A stretch of 64,000 bases of DNA, from contig OY804576.1 of the NCBI GenBank assembly GCA_963680875.1, positions 77,939,668 to 78,003,667 on the forward strand, read 5' to 3'. The stretch's first letter is position 1, and the number at the start of each line of letters is the position of its first letter. Both the position numbers and the translations under genes were made by a program. Positions 1 through 60,157 of the stretch are shown piece by piece. This DNA is from Bathymodiolus brooksi. Its lineage: Eukaryota; Mollusca; Bivalvia; Mytilida; Modiolidae. The notes beneath the pieces were generated by a model. The model ran no database searches. It saw only the letters and a list, made by a program, of their open reading frames with translations, and had not been told where the DNA came from.

Positions 1-1272
1 ACATGGCTGCCAGGGCCCATAATGTGTTCTGATTGGTCGAAATTTTAAAAATCTTCTTGTTAGAAACCACTAAGCCAATTGAATTGTGACTTTGCAGGAA
101 TGATCATCGTTTGCCAATCGGAAATTCAAGATGGCCGCCATGACTCGACTTAGTTTAACATTGGACCCTATGGGAATTTCACATTTTCAACTTTTTTTCT
201 GAAACCACAAAACAGATTTGAACCAAACTAGGCAGAAATGTTCATTGGATGGTCATATACAAGATTTGTGTTTTTGGTGCTGATCGGAAATCCAACATGG
301 CTGCCAGGGCCTATAATGTGTTCTGATTGGTCGAAATTTAAAAAATCTTCTTGTTAGAAACCACTAAGCCAATTGAATTGTGGCTTTGCAGGAATGATCA
401 TTGGGTGGTCCTGTACTAAACTTGTGAATCGTTTGCTGATCGGAAATTCAAGATGGCCACCATGACTCGACTTAATCTTAACATAGGACCCTATGGAAAA
501 AATGTTTAAAAGTCTTCTCCTCTGAAACCAGTAAGTCAGTTTAAAGCAAACATGGGATGAATGGTCCTTAGGTGGTCAACTTTCAAAATTATGTCCTGTG
601 ACCCCGACCTCCATCCAAGATGGCAACCATCAGCGAACATAGTTTTAACATAGGACCCTATGGGAAATATATTTAAAAATCTTCTTCTCTGAAACCAGTA
701 AGCCAATTTAAAGCAAACATGGCATGGATGGTCCTTAAGTGGTCAATTTTCAAAATTGTGTCCAGTGACCCTGACCTCCATCCAAGATGACCACCTTCAG
801 CAGACATACTGTAGTTTTAACATAGGACCCTATGGGAAAAAATGTTTTAAAATCTTCTCCTCTGAAACTAGTAAGCCAATATAGCAAACATGTCATCGAT
901 GGTCCTTAGGTGGTCAACTTCCAAAATTGTGTTCAGTGATCCTGATCTCGGTTCAAAATGGCCACCGTCAGCAGACATAGTTTTAACATAGGACCCTATG
1001 GGAAAATTGTTTAAAAGTCTTCTCTTCTGAAACCAGTCAGCCAATTTAAAGCAAGCATGGCATGGATGGTCCTTGGGTAGTATACTTTCAAAATTGTGTC
1101 CGGTGACCACGACCTCCATCCAAGATGGCTGCCATGAGCAGACATAGTTTTAACATAGAACCCTATGGCAGTATGGGATTTGAATAGTAACTTAGATGTA
1201 TTCAGCATGCAGACATTCTTAAGAGGACTTATTTATGTCAGGTGAGCGATACAGGCTCACCTGAGCCTCTAG
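1..1272 (+). mobile_element. Helitron-like repeat with internal tandem units, 3' end
   Basis: Degenerate units of roughly 160 bp repeat the phrase TTAACATAGGACCCTATGGG, followed by a CTTCTCCTCTGAAACC stretch. The end is a perfect hairpin, AGGTGAGC-GATACAG-GCTCACCT, then GAGCCTCTAG, with T next to it. A hairpin about 10 nt before a terminal CTAG is the Helitron 3'-end signature (family knowledge). The 5' end is outside the window. No coding sequence. Confidence 0.55.
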
Positions 1273-1378
1273 TTTTGTTTGTAGTGGTAGATTTCATCTA
1301 AATTAGAAAACAGTATCAAAATATTTATGAAAAAATATATACAATCTTTACATTATCAATTCCTTTCTTCTTTTTCAG

Positions 1379-48100
<46,722 letters not shown>

Positions 48101-49564
48101 GACCAAATCTGTTTAGTTTATATTGTGGACCATTTCTGTCGTAATGATAGGACTAAAATAAATCATCCATTATCTTTATCTGGGGGTCTGCAAGTTAGCT
48201 GTTTATGAGAGAGTGTACTTGATGAGAGATGGCTGTGAGAAAACTGTTAGGAATTTTTATATTGTACATAATGAAAGATTGCTTGTTGAAAGAATTTTAT
48301 GGTAAAAACTTAATTTTGACCTATGTGAAGAATGGAAGTCATATTATTATTGACATGTATGTATGGGTCAAGATTTTGTATAATTGCAATTCTGTGATAA
48401 TAATAAAAAAAAGTCCATTTAATTTGACTTGCAGCACCCTGTGATACTCCGCCCACTTTGCCTTAAAAGGAAGGAATGGGGAGGAGTCACCATTGTAAGG
48501 ACTAACAGATGTGTACATTGACTTATCTCTTAAATGTACCTCAGGAAAATATCATGCAAATGAAATTGATGGGGGATGATATATGCTTAAATATTGTATA
48601 GTTCCATATCAAGCTCTTTGTTGGCAAGTTGAAAACATAAAAGTCTCTGTTCATCAGAAAAAAAGTGAGTTGAATGTATTCACTTTGATTTTTAACTTCA
48701 TCATGTCATACCGGTGTTGTTTATGATCAGTTTGTCAGTACAAAAAAAAATTATCAGTCATCATTTTGAAAATTTCTTCTCATTTTATTTCCTGCCAATA
48801 AAAAAATAATACAACAATTTTTTTTAAACTGTTAAAGCTTTCGTGGATGCTGTAGAAACAAGAAACTGCTGTAACTGTTTATCTTTTGTAGCCGTAAGCT
48901 ATTAAATCTGATGTAAAATATAGTCAATACTGAGTATTTTAGCAGTCTGTGACAAAAACCACTAGCCCTAAGACCCAGTCAAGCAAAAATTGGTTCAAGA
49001 TAGTAAAAATTGCATAAAATTTGCTTAATCAAATTGAAAAAATTCTTCTAAAATGCTGTTCGGGCTAGTTTGTCCAAATGTTTTTGGCACAAACTGTTTT
49101 AGCTGACAAAGAAAATGACTTCAAAAAATATTTTATGATTGTTAATTCACATTTTATAAATGAAATATTTTCGTTTTTGAGATATCGTCTTAAAAAAATC
49201 AGTATTTTGTTTTCTTGTACAATATGCTTCTGAGAGGAATAAATACAAATAATTTTAAATATGTGTAGTTAATGATAAAAGAACATTAAAAAAAAAATTA
49301 AAATGTTGTGCAAAAAGTAAAATTTCCCCAAAAAGTGCTATATATGTAATGCCATTTGCTGTTGTGTACTAATATTGTGACAAAATGTGTGAAAATTTGA
49401 AAACAGCATCTATGAATTTAAGTCTTTAATTATATATATATATATATTAAATTTTACAGTTTATGTACTAAATTAACTAAAACATTTGAACAGACACGTA
49501 GATTTTGTAAGTAAGTAGGCAGTCCTGGTGATGAGCATCAGTTCCCAGACCCAAGACCAATAAA
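48101..49564 (+). other. 3' untranslated region and candidate poly(A) signals
   Basis: After the stop codon the sequence is AT-rich and without a credible frame. AATAAA occurs at 48157, 48402, 48797, 49238 and 49559, any of which could end the transcript. The 48402 site sits in an A-rich context about 300 nt after the stop. A MITE at 48943-49096 makes the later sites less likely as the main end, but I cannot decide from sequence alone. Confidence 0.4.
48943..49096. mobile_element. Small MITE, second copy of the 8127-8268 family
   Basis: CAGTCTGTGACAAAAACCAC at the left, TTTTTGGCACAAACTG at the right, with the same internal ACTAGCCC and GGGCTAGTTTGTC phrases. Confidence 0.8.
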
Positions 49565-50001
49565 ACTTTGTTCGAACCAGTTTTTATTTAGAACTATATA
49601 AAAATAAATTCTAGAATTTGATTTGGACCAGTATTTCTCACTTTTGAGACAGACCAGTTCCTATTTTTAGTGATGTGAGATTTTCTTATCTTGCACTAGT
49701 GCAAGACAAAAAAATCATGTGCGTTTTACTGGCAAAAGCATACTGTACACTATACAAAAAATGTCAACTGCCCCCCCCCCCAATCCATGCTTTTCCTTTC
49801 TAAAATAAACAATTCACTGTATATAAGTCTTAAATCTTTTATAAACAGACAAATCCTAACAATCAGCCATATTATTACATAATAACCTTAACGCAATACA
49901 CAAAAATACGGAACTACTTTTTTGATTGACATGAAGGGGAAATAACTCACATTGTTTACATGATCGTCTGAAACTAAAAACAGCTGATAAAGTGAGAAAT
50001 A

Positions 50002-50098
50002 AAATCAAACACCGGCAAAAAGTGCAAGACAGGGAAATCTCCGACACCCGAGGGTGTCAGAGATTTCCCAGTCTTGCACTTTTGCCGGTGTTAGATTC
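50002..50098. repeat. 97-bp near-perfect hairpin
   Basis: Left arm ACACCGGCAAAAAGTGCAAG then ACAGGGAAATCTCCGACACCC; two bases GA at the centre; right arm GGGTGTCAGAGATTTCCCAG then TCTTGCACTTTTGCCGGTGT. Only three or four mismatches or gaps over about 41 bp. Confidence 0.9.
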
Positions 50099-51716
50099 TA
50101 TATATCCAAATGTTCATTTCAAGGACTGAGTAGGGATCATGTGAAATTAAATATTGAAAGATGATAACAATTTCAAAAACTTTTTTTTAGAACAAATTAA
50201 AAGTTTAATTGAGGTTACAACTAAAGTATTGATATATATAAATATAAATATTTTGGGAACGTAAAGAAATCGATGCCATTCTAATAGAAATACTTTAATT
50301 TTTAAGTTTATTCTGAATTTTAATTTAAGCACAATGCAGAAAATTAAACAGGAAATTAAAAAGACTCATTTAAAGAAAAAAAGCCACTGGTTGCCATGGC
50401 AGCAAAATAATTTATGTTTAACGTAGGATATGAAAACTGATGAACTTGAGTCACAAGACGTAGAATTATGAAAAAATTGTGGGGAAAAACTCAATATGTT
50501 TGTATTGTGTTATACTTGTATTGTGTGGCAAAGATACTTGATTTCTGAGATTAATATTTCACCAATTTGCTGTAGACCGTAATTATGGAATTGTATCGTG
50601 TCTTCTTGATATGTTCATTCATCAGTGCAGTGAAAAGATGATCAGAAAATGTATTCACAAACGAGGATGGGAATGGGGTATCGTGTAAAATTATTCATGA
50701 AAAATTTTTGCTCAAAATTATGACAATGGTAAAGTTTTCTTTTAACTTGATGCTAACGGTAGCTCTAAAAATTGATTTTGATGCATCACAACAAGAATAT
50801 CGGGTCTGGTTATAAATAAAAAGGTTCTTGATGGGATATAGCATTCCCACCCTCACAAAATGTCTGTACACTGATGACTTCTGTCTGCTATACATTGTCT
50901 CATTATATCTAATCTGTACATGTATTGAGATTATTAAGACATCCGTAGAGGGTCAATATGGGGTACATAAAAGTGTGACAGAGTGTAATTTAAATGTGAT
51001 GGGTATTTAGGTGTATATTTAGACGATAGAGGAAGTGGTTTTATATATGAAATGTGCAAAGATCAGTGAAAGGTCTTGTTTGTTCAATTTTGCTGTATGT
51101 GGTAAAATTACGTTTTTGCTGTCAATGTCAAAGTAAAATAACAGAATGGATATTCTTCCGTAAAAAGCTGTTTGCGGGTTGAGACGACCGAGTTCTTTAC
51201 TCGTTGTGACATCCAATCAGAACGCCTCTAACAAGAAAAAAATCGTTTAAATATATATCTTAAGCCGGGAATGTCACATTATATACCCTGTCTGATAGCT
51301 GAATAACATATATTACGGATTTAACCATTGTTTTTTTTTCAAATACAGACTCCAACCGTATTAAATATATTTGTGTCTTTAATTTCATTTTTTCGTATTT
51401 CTAGATGTCCTTTTCCGTACCTTTGACGTCATTCTTCAATGACGTCAAAATATGTGTCATGTCATATTTCATGTATGGGGTTTCTCATGAAGGAAAATAC
51501 TGTACTTTCAACAAAATATTAGTGAGAAAACCTCAAATATCAGTAGAAAGCTATTTAGTTTATCAATCGGTGTCACAAAAGTCAATTTTATGTGATGTGT
51601 ATTTCATAACGCTCAGTTTTATGATATTGATCTGATAATTTATGCAACTTAGTTACTGATCAATGGCGGGGGTCTCTAGGAGTTCGAGATAGTGAAAGTT
51701 GTTGGTTTACGGAAGA

Positions 51717-51888
51717 AATAGGTACTTACATGCGTTGTTGGGAAAGCCCGGGTGATCTTCCACTCATCATAGAAATTTTTGTTTCTTTTCGCTCGTTTCG
51801 CTGCGCTCCACTCGCGAAAAGACATAAAATTTCTATCACTCGTGGAAGATCACCCGGTCTTTCCCAAGAACGTATGTAAGAACCTATT
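51717..51888. repeat. 172-bp foldback with about 60-bp arms
   Basis: Left AATAGGTACTTACATGCGTT ... GGGTGATCTTCCACTCATCA; right ATCACTCGTGGAAGATCACC ... AACGTATGTAAGAACCTATT. The central loop has its own small stem (CTTTTCGC ... GCGAAAAG). Confidence 0.85.
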
Positions 51889-52489
51889 AGTCTTTTTTAA
51901 GTAATCTTTTGTTTATCAAAATTCATACAGTTTCAAAAAAGGAATTAAATTGCCAATTTTTGTTATTGTACGTGGACCATATTTCATCCTAGTGATGACT
52001 GGTATCAAATAACTAATGATCTATTTTGACTGCTGTATTTGTGTTACTTTCTTGTTGACATTGGTTACTGTTAGTTACCATGGCAACTTATTGTACCAAA
52101 TACTTCTAAGAAGTAAGTACTTAGAAAAATGAGATTCGGAAGAGGAGTTGTTTATTATTGTTATGCTTTGTTAAGTGGCGTCATCTTGTTATATATAATG
52201 GGATCAGAGTCATGTTAATTTTTTTGCAATATTTTTTACAATTTCTCATGTCATTTTTAGTGTTTATGCAAAAAATAATTTTCATGAATTACTAATTATT
52301 AAAATTAGTTTGTGTGTTAAGTTTCATTTTTAAATGAAATAAAAAAAAAAAAAAAAAAAATTTTTTTTTTAATGAAATTGAACTGCAAAATCTGTGTAAC
52401 AAACACTGAAAATTACTGAAGAATACATAGAAGAGCCATAAAGTCCTTTGAATTCCATAACAAGCAGTCCTCACAAATTTTTTAGTTTT

Positions 52490-53335
52490 TATACCCCCGT
52501 CTCGAGACGGTCCGTATTATGTGATTGGGTATGGCGAGCATCAACACAGGTTTCCGCACAATAACTTTAGCTCTGTATATCGGATCTTTACCAAACTTGG
52601 TCACATGATTCCCCTGTGGAAGGGGAAGAACCCTATTTATTTTGGGGTCAAAGGTCAAGGTCACTGTTACTGTAAATATAATTTTTGACAACCAGGTCGT
52701 TTCCGCACGATAACTTTAGTTCTGTATAATGGATCTTTACCAAACTTGACCACATGATTGCCCTGTGGAAGGGGAAGAATCCTATTTATTTTGGGGTCAT
52801 TAAGTTAAAGGTCAAGGTCACCATTACTATAAATAGAATTTTTGACAACAGGGTCGTTTCCACATGATAACTTTAGTTCTGTATAATGGATCTTTACCAA
52901 ACTTGACCACATGATTGCCTTGTGGAAGGGGAAGAATCCTATTTATTTTGGGGTCATTAAGTTAAAGGTCAAGGTCACTGTTACTATAAATAGAATTTTT
53001 GACAACAGGATCGTTTCCGCATGATAACTTTAGTTCTGTATATTGGATCTTTTTTAACCAATCTTGACCACATGATTCCCCTGTGGAAGGGGAAGAACCC
53101 TATTTATGTTGGGGTCATTATGTCAAAGGTCAAGGTCACTGTTACTATAAATATAATTTTTGACAACAGGATCGTTTCCGCACGATAACTTTAGTTCTGT
53201 ATATTGGATCTTTACCAAACTTGATTGCCCTGTGGAAGGGGAAGAACTCTATTTATTTTGGGGTCATTACCATTATACCGTTTGATAATTTATATAGACG
53301 AGCGTATTTTGTGATGCACACATTTCTTGTTAATT
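52490..53335 (+). mobile_element. Pearl-like element with about 158-bp core repeats, copy 2
   Basis: Begins with CCCGTCTCGAGACGG (52496-52510). Core units with TTTCCGCAC(A/G)ATAACTTTAG and CCTGTGGAAGGGGAAGAA recur; the GGTCG/GGATCG phrase is spaced 158, 158 and 160 bp. Ends TTATATAGACGAGCGTATTT, TGTGATGCACACATTTCT as in copy 1. It has about five core units against about three in copy 1. Confidence 0.65.
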
Positions 53336-56300
53336 AGATATATATATGAAATAAATTCAAGAATTTGATTCGGACCAGTAAATTCCAATTTTCATTTCGA
53401 GGACTGAGCAAGCATAATAATTACTCTCTGTGAGAGTGAATATTTTATTTTTATCTTATGAACAAAAAAAACAATAGTTTTGTTAATCAAAGCTGAAAGA
53501 TAGTTAAAAAAGAAACTTATAGCAATTTATTTTCTCTTAAGGTAAAACTTGTAATCAATATTAACTGAATATGAAATCTTATCATCTGGTGCATTACGTT
53601 GAACATAGATATTGTTAGTGTTCAATAGTTTTAAAATCTTTGCAAATTTAGTCTGTGTAAATCAAGCACCTTTTAATCGTTAACAAAAAAGTTTGACTAG
53701 TCATTTTCAGTTTAGCACAAGTTTCATTATACAATCGAGCATCTTTTTTTAGACAGATTTCAAAAAACTTGTTTTCCTCATGATATAGCTGAAAAATTGC
53801 TGAGTTGGTGTTAAACAACAATCACTCTTTAGACAGATTTCATTATGAGATTTAAATAAATTGTTTTGTTAATTGGGTAATTTTATGTAGAGATCCAAAT
53901 TTTTGTACATGCCCAAAGTAAACATTTGGCAATTGGGTTAAAATATAAAGTTTGGGATAATATATGATAACAAATCATTCAATGAAAGTATTTTTACATT
54001 CCATGTTAAACAATTGTATGCCATTAAATTTTATCACAGGTGAAAATTTGTAAAATATGTGCATATTTGATTTCAAATGTTCCCTATTATTTAATATTTA
54101 CACGAAGTGAAGTGGAGGTAAATGATTCCATTACTTTTGGTACTCTTGTTTACATTAGTAATTAATTTTGAACTATAACATTATAATTTGTTTTCCAGTT
54201 TCAATTTCTAGTTTGTTTGTAGATTGTATATTCTGGCTTACACCCATACTAATTTTGTCACAGATAAACAATGTAATAACACTAATTGATGTACATGAAA
54301 TGAAAGGACCAGTTGACTTACTTAATTCAGATTATTAATACTATTAATGTTTTAAAGAGTAACATAGCATTTTGTTGTTGTTTATTTTTTTCTCTCAGTA
54401 AAATGAAACTTTTTAGTGATATGTATGGTATGGCAATGTCATTTCTCATTTGCTGGCAATTGATAGTTGTTTCATTTTCTCAAACTTAAATTTTCTTTGC
54501 ATAATTTTGTTTGTCATTTTTGTTTAAATCTACTTTTTTGGACATTAGTTGAACCTCATTGCCTCAGATTTTTTAATGTCCACGATATAGCTGAAATACT
54601 GCTCAAGTTGGTGTTACATGCTAATCAATCAATCTATTAGATTTTTAATGTTGTGTTGAAGACGGGAAATGAAAATGTGGTTAGTTGGCTGTACAATCCA
54701 ACCTTGTCTCGTAGTGGAAGGTACTGGTTATTTTACTTTTGAGCGTACAAGTTATCCTAGATAAATTAAGCTGAAATGTGCTACAAAATGGACCAAATTA
54801 TTACAAGTTATCCAATAAATGACATGTCCATGGTCGAGATCACAAGATGTGACTGCTCCAATCTCACAATGTTGTATTCGATGGTTATCTAAGCTCTGTG
54901 TAACTCTTGTAATAGTCGTCCAAAATGGTAGGGAAATGAAAAATACAAATTTTGTGTCAAACTAAATTACATTTGAAAGATTGAATCTAGTACAAATTAA
55001 TTTTAGCAATGACATATCGCTTCATGTGAGTGGTTTTGCATATAGGGGTTTTATTCGTTTGTCTATGGAGATTTAGCATTGGCTTTTCGACCAATGTTTG
55101 TACAGAAAGTGTAACCTGGGAGCGTTTGAAATGTCGTCAGAATACCTTGTAATGTCAACCCGTATGTAAAGCGAAAACAAAAACCTAAGCGGACAATGCA
55201 AGACAACTGTCATTAATTCACAAGCACACCTCAAATATGACTGGATTAATAAAAAAAAGTTGCTTTTAAAATATATTGGTAGAATTAACGAATGGAGGTA
55301 TTAATCCCGATCCTGTTATGAACAATGATGGAGATAACATAATGTGAAATCTCCATAGATAGAGTCAAGGACATATGTCTTCATTCAAATCAAAGATGGA
55401 GAATATAAAACATTGACCATCTACTTTGTGATGAGTTATGACTTAATTTTCAATACAAACGGGTAATGAATAGGCAAATGAAGAAATAAGAGCCATATTT
55501 TAGAAATCTCTTCATGTGACATAGAGAATATTTCGTAACACCTTTCGCATCGCAACATCATTGATTTGCGGTTTCAGTGATGACGTACAAAGCAACAGCT
55601 TTCTGGGTTTCTTGTGGTCTGTTTCCATTGGTCAGTAATGTTGCTTAAGTCCCATCTGTAACTTCATGGGTTCATTTTTTTATTGATCAGCCGAATTTGC
55701 ACTGCGAAAACTTGACTATGCTTGGGTATGCTCTGCTAATTCAACGTAAACTTGCTGGCCCTGGTGAGTACGACAATGAGGTTTGACTAAGTATATTCAA
55801 AACTTTACTCAAAGGTAATGATGAAATATGGGAACTTTTTTGTATGAATGGATAGACCATATAATTGAATAGTAAACACATGAAAATTGTAGTCCTTTCT
55901 GTTTCGGAAAACTGGCCGACTTAAAATAGTCGAATTGTGTGAACAATGGGTGAGAAATGACATGTTATAATGCTCCCCTTAGAATAATTACCATAGCAAA
56001 AAGAAACTTATAATTGTCTAGGATTAAAAAAAATATGTTTGGCAAGAACCATCAAGGTTAGTGTATCTTGCCATGATTTCTAATGGTAATTCAATAAAGG
56101 TCATTAGTTTTGCTCATGAAATCTGATTATCATCGTATCATGCTGCATGGCTAAAGGGGATGGGGGTGGGATTGAAATAGAAAATTGTTATACTTACTTG
56201 TATGTCACAACAAAGATTATATTAAACAAAGAAATTAATAATTATTTATGACTGGAATTTTTTTTTATTGGTAGATCTCATAGCAGGGAAAATAACCTGA

Positions 56301-56767
56301 ATATTATTTTTATTGTACTTCATATTGGTTTGAGGCTCATAAATTAACTTTCCATACAATTAATTTAAAAACAATTTAACAGCAAATGGTGAAAACCAGG
56401 GCTTGCATTTTCTTTTCAAAATGTGACCAGTAGCAATCGGTTGAATGTATCATATATTTTTACTCACCAAAATGAAAATTGTATCCTGTTCTATCATTCC
56501 ATATACTTATTGGGAACTTTTCATTGATATAGTTATACTTGTTAACATGTAATAAGTGTTATTCTGAAATCTACATAATTAATGAAAGCATTCGACTAAT
56601 ACAATTATAATGCACTACATATATACAATAATCATCAGGTTAAGATGCATGCTATGCTAGATCTTTGTTTTGTGGTCAGGAATTGTCATGAGTGATATTT
56701 TTTTTTCTTACAACTGTCATTAAAATGAGAAATTTTTATTGTGAATTTTGTATTGGATTCCTTACTC
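53336..56767. other. Intergenic sequence, no gene seen
   Basis: AT-rich. SINE 3'-tail fragments at about 53775-53830 and 54580-54630 (TAGCTGAAA-ATTGCT-AGTTGGTGTTA). No frame of useful length and no recognisable RNA gene. Confidence 0.55.
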
Positions 56768-59551
56768 ATAACATGGTGTCAAACTACTTTCAACATTGTC
56801 CTTCTTGCTCTAAGCATGTTGTTAAGCTACTTTCAATACTGCTTCTTGCTCTAAACATGGTGTCGAACTACTTTCAGCATTGCTCTTCTTCCTCTAAACA
56901 CGGTGTCAAACTACTTTCAACATTGCCCTTATTGTTCTAAACATGATGTCAAACTACTTTCAACATTGCTCTTCTTGCTCTAATCATGGTGTCAGACTAC
57001 TTTAAACATTGCTCTTCTTGTTCTATACATGGTGTCAGACCACTTTCAACATTGCTCTTCTTGCTCTACACATGGTGTCAAACTACTTTCAACATTGCTC
57101 TTCTTGCTTTACACATGGTGTCAAACTACTTTCAACATTGCTCTTCTTCCTCTAAGCACGGTGTCAAACTACTTTCGACATTGCTCTTCTTCCTCTAAGC
57201 ACGGTGTCAAACTACTTTCGACATTGCTCTTCTTGCTCTATACATGGTGTCAAACTACTTTCAACATTGCTCTTCTTGCTCTACACATGGTGTCAAAACT
57301 ACTTTCAACATTGCTCTTCTTGCTCTAAACACGGTGTCAAACTACTTTCAACATTGCTCTTCTTGCTCTACACATGGTGTCAAACTACTTTCAACATTGC
57401 TCTTCTTGCTCTAAACACGGTGTCAAACTACTTTCAACATTGCTCTTCTTCCTCTAAACACGGTGTCAAACTACTTTCAACATTGCTCTTCTTGCTCTAA
57501 GCATGATGTCAAAACTACTTTTAACATTGCTCTTCTTGTTCTATACATGGTGTCAGACCACTTTCAACATTGCTCTTCTTGCTCTAAACATGATGTCAAA
57601 ACTACTTTCAACATTGCTCTTCTTCTTCTAAACACAGTGTCAAACTACTTTCAACATTGCTCTTCTTGCTCTACACATGGTGTCAAACTACTTTCAACAT
57701 TGCTCTTCTTGCTCTACACATGGTGTCAAAACTACTTTCAACATTGCTCTTCTTGCTCTAAACACGGTGTCAAACTACTTTCAACATTGCTCTTCTTGCT
57801 CTATACATGGTGTCGGACCACTTTCAACATTGCTCTTCTTGCTCTAAACACGGTGTCAAACTACTTTCAACATTGCTCTTCTTGCTCTAAAAACAGTGTC
57901 AAACTACTGTCAACATTGCTCTTCTTGCTCTAAACACGGTGTCAAACTACTTTCAACATTGCTTTTCTTGCTCTACACATGGTGTCAAACTACTTTCAAC
58001 ATTGCTCTAAACACGGTGTCAAACTACTTTCAACATTGCTCTTCATGCTCTATACATGGTGTCAAACTACTTGAAACATTGCTCTTCTTGCTCTAATCAT
58101 GGTGTCAGACCACTTTCAACATTGCTCTTCTTGTTCTATGCATGGTGTCAAGACTACTTTCAACATTGCTCTTCTTGCTCTACACATGGTGTCAAACTAC
58201 TTTCAACATTGCTCTTGCTCTACACATGGTGTCAAACTACTTTCAACATTGCTCTTGCTCTAAACATGATGTCAAAACTACTTTCAACATTGCTCTTCTT
58301 CCTCTAAACACGGTGTCAAACTACTTTCAACATTGCTCTTCTTGCTCTACACATGGTGTCAAATTACTTTCAACATTGCTCTTCTTGCTCTACACATGGT
58401 GTCAAAACTACTTTCAACATTGCTCTTCTTGCTCTAAACACGGTGTCAAACTACTTTCAACATTGCTCTTCTTGCTCTACACATGGTGTCAAACTACTTT
58501 CAACATTGCTCTTCTTGCTCTACACATGGTGTCAAAACTACTTTCAACATTGCTCTTCTTGCTCTAAACACGGTGTCAAATTACTTTCAACATTGCTCTT
58601 CTTGCTCTAAGCACGGTGTCAAACTACTTTCAACATTGCTCTTCTTGTTCTATACATGGTGTCAGACCACTTTCAACATTGCTCTTCTTGCTCTAAACAC
58701 TGTGTCAGACCACTTTCAACATTGCTCTTCTTCCTCTAAACACGGTGTCAAACTACTTTCAACATTGCTCTTCTTGCTCTACACATGGTGTCAAACTACT
58801 TTCAACATTGCTCTACACATGGTGTCAAAACTACTTTCAACATTGCTCTTCTTGCTCTAAACACGGTGTCAAACTACTTTCAACATTGCTCTTCTTGCTC
58901 TAAGCATGATGTCAAAACTACTTTCAACATTGCTCTTCTTGTTCTATACATGGTGTCAGACCACTTTCAACATTGCTCTTCTTGCTCTAAACATGATGTC
59001 AAAACTACTTTCAACACTGCTCTTCTTCCTCTATGCACGGTGTCAAACTACTTTCAACATTGCTCTTCTTGCTCTACACATGGTGTCAAACTACTTTCAA
59101 CATTGCTCTTCTTGCTCTACACATGGTGTCAAAACTACTTTCAACATTGCTCTTCTTGCTCTAAACACGGTGTCAAACTACTTTCAACATTGCTCTTCTT
59201 GCTCTAAGCATGATGTCAAAACTACTTTCAACATTGCTCTTCTTGCTCTATACATGGTGTCGGACCACTTTCAACATTGCTCTTCTTGCTCTAAACACGG
59301 TGTCAAACTACTTTCAACATTGCTTTTCTTGCTCTACACATGGTGTCAAACTACTTTCAACATTGCTTTTCTTGCTCTACACACGGTGTCAAACTACTTT
59401 CAACATTGCTCTTCATGCTCTATACATGGTGTCAAACTACTTTAAACATTGCTCTTCTTGCTCTAAACACGTTATCAAACTACTTTCGACGTTGCCCTTC
59501 TTGCTCTAAACATGGTGTCGAGCTATTTTCAACATTGCCCTTCTTGCTCTA
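56768..59551 (+). repeat. 43-bp satellite, about 64 units
   Basis: The unit runs CTACACATGGTGTCAAACTA, CTTTCAACATTGCTCTTCTT, GCT. Variants: CTAAACACGG, CTAAGCATGATG, CTATACATGG, TCAGACCA, and a 1-bp insertion (TCAAAACTA, 44-bp unit). Some units are shortened (near 58000, 58215, 58250, 58805). Outer units at both ends are more diverged. Long plus-strand frames arise because the period lacks stops; not genes. Confidence 0.97.
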
Positions 59552-60157
59552 TTACAACATGAATTGCATACTAACTTTCTGTAATGTAGAAAGATACTTT
59601 ATAGAAGTAAGGGATCGTCGCACATTGTCGCAGTTTTTTCAAACGAAGTTAGTTTCGTTTGGTAGGTGGGTGGTTTTGAGCTCTCTCGTTTGAAAAAAAA
59701 ACAAAATCGCACATTGAGATTTGTCAATAAATTTTTAAAAATGCACTTAAAAAACGGCATAAAATTGAATGGAACATCGTTTTAATATCTTTCGAGTCGG
59801 TATATTGTACGATTGTACTGTTTCTTTAGTACTGAATAAGTAATGGGTGTATATGTACACAGCTCTGGTTTCCTGTTTGCGGTACACCTACGCATCGAAA
59901 AACAACGGTCTTCTTTTGCAAATTAAAAAAAATAATGTTTTCGATTCTTGGAATGTTTTAAAAATACTGTTGTCAAATTTATAATAATACTATAATGTAT
60001 TAAGCAAGTTTTGACCAAAGAGAGTAAACAACAGATACCACGATGCTTATGGCGGGTTTTTATTCATGTGTGCGTTGCAGAAATAGGCTTTCGGTAGTTT
60101 GTGATTGTATTGATTGCTTTCGGTATTCTGTTATTGTATTGATTAAGTATTAAACAT

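Noticed and set aside
56692..59693. Plus-strand open frames with Cys/Ser/His-rich repeats
   Set aside because: Products of the 43-bp satellite read in all plus frames. Starts and stops fall at unit variants and there is no promoter, splice or family evidence.
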